Shown one piece after another: positions 60,841 through 64,000 of a DNA stretch of 64,000 nt (position 1 is the first letter of the stretch; every line of letters starts with the position of its first letter). The DNA is taken from assembly GCA_963770645.1 (NCBI GenBank), contig CAVYQL010000003.1:558001-622000 (forward strand), read 5' to 3'. The position numbers and the translations under genes are program-made. Origin of the DNA: Bog-473 sp963770645 (GTDB lineage Bacteria > Actinomycetota > Acidimicrobiia > Acidimicrobiales > RAAP-2). The notes under the pieces were generated by a model. The model did no database searches, was not told the origin of the DNA, and saw only the letters and a list, made by a program, of their open reading frames with translations.

Positions 60841-63588
60841 CTATCCCGTGAGAACAGTGCGCCGGAGCAAGCCGACGTCGGGAGCGGGCCGGCGAGCCGC
60901 CCGCAAGTAGTCCTCGAAGGCGTTCGCCGGCAGAGGGCGCGAGAAGTAAAAGCCCTGGGCGACGTCGCAGCCGAGCCCTTCGATCTGTTCGAGCTCGCGC
61001 AGCGTCTCGACCCCCTCGACGACGGTGGTCGAGCCGATGGCTCGGGAGAGCGCCACGACGGCGGAGACGATGGCGGACTTGACCGGGTCCTGGTCGATCC
61101 CGCGCACGAAGCTCTGGTCGATCTTGATGATGTCGATGGGGAACCGCGCCAGGTACCCGAGCGAGGAGTGACCGGTGCCGAAGTCGTCGATGGCCAACCG
61201 AATGCCCAGGTTGTGGAGCTTGGTCAGCACCGCCGAGGTCATCTCGACGTCGTACATCGCCAGGCTCTCGGTGATCTCGAGGCAGAGCTGGGAGGGCTCG
61301 ATGCCGGTGGCATCGAGCAACTCGGCGACCTGTTGCTCGAGATCGGCCTGCTGGAACTGCCGCGCCGAGAGGTTGACCGCAACCCCCATGTGGGTCCCGA
61401 GGGACTCGGACCAGGACCTGGCCCGCCGGCATGCGTGCTCGAGCACCACCTTGCCGATGGGGAGGATCGTCCCGTTGTCCTCGGCCAGCTCGATGAAGTG
61501 TGCCGGTGAGAGGATGCCGTGTTCGGGGTGGTCCCAGCGCAGCAGGGCCTCGGCAGCGACGATGCCCTCGTTGGCCAGCGAGATCAGCGGTTGGTAATAC
61601 ACCTGCACCTCGTCGCGCTCGACCGCGTGGTGCAAGGCGGTGTCAAGGTCGAGCCTGCCGATGGAACGCCCACCCATCCGGTCGACGTCGAAGAGGGTCA
61701 CTTGGCCGCCACGCCCGCGCTCCTTGGCGCGGTACATCGCAACGTCGGCGTCGTGCAGCAGATCGTCGCGCGACGTCTCTTCGTCGCTGAGCGCCATCCC
61801 GATGCTCATGGTGGTGACGACCTCGTGGCCACCGCTGAGCATGACCGGCTCACGCAGTACCTCGAGGATACGGGCTGCCACCTGGCCGGGGTCGTCCGGC
61901 GAACTCACACCCTCCAAGATGGCGACGAACTCGTCGCCACCGAAGCGAGACAGCGTGTCACCGGGGCGCACCGCTCGCCGCAGTCGGTCGGCAACGACAC
62001 GCAGCAGCTCGTCACCAACCTGGTGTCCGAGATTGTCGTTGACCACCTTGAAGCGGTCGACGTCGCCGAACAGCACGGCGACCCGGGTGCCGGTGCGCTT
62101 GGCCTGGAGCAGCGCATGGTCCAGGTGGTCGAGGAGGAGGCGACGATTGGCGAGGCCAGTCAGGGGGTCCAAGAAGGCATGGCGTGCCAACTGCTCTTCG
62201 AAGGCTTTGCGCTCCGAGGTGTCGCGGAACACGATCACCGCGGCCGAGGGCTCTGAGCCACCCACCACAGGCGATGCCGTCACGGTGACGGGAAAAAGGA
62301 ACCGTCGGCCCGCTCGAAGCGGGTGTCGTCGCTGCTGACGTTCTGCCGCTGCGACATCGCTCGGAGCGCGGGGTCGAGCAGGAAGCGTGGCGTCGCCATG
62401 CCCAGACGAGGCCGTCCGTCGGGACCGACGTCCTCCCATCCCAGCATGCTTGCACCCGCCGGATTCATGAAGGTGAGCTCGCCGGACTTGGTGATGGCGC
62501 ACACACCCTCACCCAGACTGCGCGTGATCACCGAGAGGTTGTCCTTCTGCCGTTCCACCTCTGCGTAGAGGTCCGCGTTCGACGAGCGCGATCCCGCCCA
62601 CGGAGGCCAGGGCGTCGAGCAAGACCCGGTCGTCGTCCTCGAAGGGGTCGCTGCGGCGACGGCCCGAAACCGAGAGCCAGAGTCGGCGGTCGCCAACCTC
62701 GACGGGCGCGGCAAGCGTGTTCTCTTCGACGTGTGGAAGGGCAAGTCCGAGCGTCACCTCTGGCGAACGCAGCAAGGAGCCAGCCGACGCCAACACCGCG
62801 TCCCGGGTCTCTTCGCTCCCAATGGAGCGGTTGACGTCGAGGGTCGCTTCGAACAACCCGCGCAGGCGGATCCGGTCGTTACGGGCATAGAAATGCCCCT
62901 CGCCGAGATAGCGCAGGACCAGGAGGGGGAGCAACGCCACGGGCAAGAACGCCGGCTGATAGGCCAGGAGCAACGCTGTCGGGATGGCGATGTCGATGGT
63001 GCCGACGACCACGAGGAGCCTCGTCTTGATGCCGCCGACGAGTGCCTCGCGCCACGAGGTGGATCCGATGGCGGTGAGGATGGCCACGATCGCAGTGGTG
63101 TTGGCGACGAAGTAAGCGGCGGCACCGGCCAACGCCGCTCCCACCTTGACGTACCCAACGGGGTGCTGGGGCCCGTCGAGGAGCACGAACACGAGGGCGG
63201 CGACTCCCGTCGACGTCACGACCCGCCCCACGCTGAAGGCCGTCCTCAGGACGGCGCGGCGCTTGACCACATGGGCCACCACCGCAACGAGTGCGAACAC
63301 CAGCACCGTCATGGGGGGCGGCACGAGCAGGATGAGAAGGACGAAGATCCCTTCGTCGATGTCGAACACGTCAGATTTGTCGTGGACGAAAAGGGTGATG
63401 GGCCAGATCCAGCTGGCCGCCATGAGCCCACCGAAGACGACCGCGAACACGGTCGCCGTTGCGCCGGGCCAGCCGTCGATCCAAAGCCTCTGGATCGCAC
63501 ACGCAACGACCGCGAGCCCCGACGCCACCCAGGCGGCGACCACCAACCATCCGGCCCGGGTGAGCGCGCTGGTGCGCTCGCCCGTCAC
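60841..63588 (-). pseudogene. Membrane-anchored GGDEF-EAL protein with two compensating frameshifts
   Basis: About 915 residues after correction, from the GTG at 63588 (GGGAGG 5 nt upstream). N-terminal region: about seven transmembrane helices (residues 1-240), then GAF-like, PAS, GGDEF (RPGD-TLSRF-GGDEF, I-site present) and EAL (EALLRW, NLSARQ, LEITES, DDFGTGHSS, KIDQSF, EGVET, all kept). The reading changes frame near 62581-62585 (one surplus base: GGIAL must join SNADLYAEV) and back near 62290-62292 (one missing base in a CCC run: DGSFF must join PVTVTASPVVGG, as in the paralogue). Net length is a multiple of three. The conserved flanks suggest sequence errors rather than decay. Confidence 0.85.
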
Positions 63589-63837
63589 GGTGCCTCCCAC
63601 CGGCCATCCGGCCGGCCGGCCCAGGCACCGATACTGCGAGACCTCATGATCCCCCTCGCCCCCACGAGACCTCTTCTCATTTGGGTCCGACGCAACGGAC
63701 GCGTCGCCGTGCACTGCTTCGCGCCTTCCCCCGTTGCATCGGCGGCTGGCGAGCTGAAGTTGACCTCAGCGGCCCTGCCACCTGCCCGTCGAGACCTGCG
63801 TAGTCAGTCCGTTGTGCCCCCGTAGTGACAGAGTTGG

Positions 63838-63858
63838 CGAAGGGCCATCGACCCTTCG
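63838..63858. terminator. Small hairpin, possible terminator
   Basis: CGAAGGG (63838-63844), 7-nt loop, CCCTTCG (63852-63858): a 7-bp perfect stem just 3' of the minus-strand gene ending at 63869. No T-run; weak. Confidence 0.4.
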
Positions 63859-63868
63859 ACGGGGTGGA

Positions 63869-64000
63869 TCAGGAGCCGGTGTCGGTCCGCTCGAGCTCTT
63901 GCTGGCTCCGGTACTCGCGCCAGCGGTGCAAGAAGGCGACGATCACCACCACGACAGCTAGTGCCGCGAGGACGTATCCCGCGTCACTGAACCCCTTCAG
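63869..64000 (-). CDS. Small single-helix membrane protein, 5' end outside the window
   Basis: The frame has a TGA at 63869-63871 and stays open to the window edge (at least 43 residues). The visible part has one hydrophobic helix, AGYVLAALAVVVVIVAFL, flanked by HRWREYRSQQELERTDTGS. The shape (short, one helix, Arg-rich C-tail) resembles CcmD-type haem-export proteins, but this is not decisive. Too short to be listed by most gene callers. Confidence 0.6.
   Translation of the reverse strand: MKGFSDAGYVLAALAVVVVIVAFLHRWREYRSQQELERTDTGS

Noticed and set aside
1..64000. CRISPR array, insertion sequence, prophage or toxin-antitoxin module
   Set aside because: I found no regularly spaced direct repeats with unique spacers, no transposase or integrase gene, and no terminal inverted repeats; the only repeats are short microrepeats and the propeller units.

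Overview
The window is GC-rich (about two thirds G+C), gene-dense chromosomal DNA of an actinobacterium. A mycothiol-type formaldehyde dehydrogenase, a DUF2510/RDD protein, a DUF222 (13E12-type) HNH protein, DUF1707/PspC proteins and a GYW-type propeller repeat all point there. Inference: the propeller repeats plus the many acyl-CoA/DUF35/thiolase genes fit an uncultured Acidimicrobiia-like lineage, but no rRNA or tRNA is present to settle it.

Region by region. 1-1104 is the 3' part of a TldD/PmbA protein. 1.2-23.4 kb is an exopolysaccharide/envelope glycan region: a minus-strand run (deacetylase, GT4, GT2, serine hydrolase, methyltransferase, RDD), then GT4, a flippase, a large GT-C-like membrane protein, an epimerase coupled to a GMC oxidoreductase, GT2, methyltransferase, a GH16 endoglycanase, an FAD oxidoreductase, an ATP-grasp ligase and a second, propeller-bearing GH16. 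Three 11-nt direct repeats resembling a PHO box lie at its centre (15.2 kb).

23.6-33.9 kb: a PhnZ-like HD protein, a sulfotransferase, a DUF1214 protein, then an acyl-CoA catabolic set (acyl-CoA dehydrogenase, Ltp2-like thiolase lacking its cysteines, DUF35 protein, acyl-CoA ligase, SDR, ferritin-like di-iron protein, MmcQ/YjbR) with 4-nt stop/start overlaps. 33.9-41.2 kb: a membrane-anchored unknown, carotenoid oxygenase, CspA, CysQ-like phosphatase, and an envelope-stress-like module (NarL regulator, PspC-domain kinase, PspC, DUF1707, a cyclic-nucleotide-binding-like protein). 41.3-49 kb: MMPL transporter, aldo/keto reductase, a second DUF35/thiolase pair (cysteines intact), a broken methyltransferase and a DUF222-HNH protein. 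49-64 kb: amidohydrolase, a broken COG4280-like membrane protein, secreted PF03640-like protein, YrhK-like membrane protein, mycothiol-dependent formaldehyde dehydrogenase, a broken gamma-glutamyltransferase, a fused EtfB-EtfA, two tandem GGDEF-EAL proteins (one broken) and a partial small membrane protein.

Two window-wide patterns stand out. Five otherwise well-conserved genes contain seven single-base frameshifts, six of them one surplus base, three in a CCG-CG context; sequencing or assembly error is the simplest cause. Short tandem repeats (9-15 bp period) sit just 3' of several stop codons.
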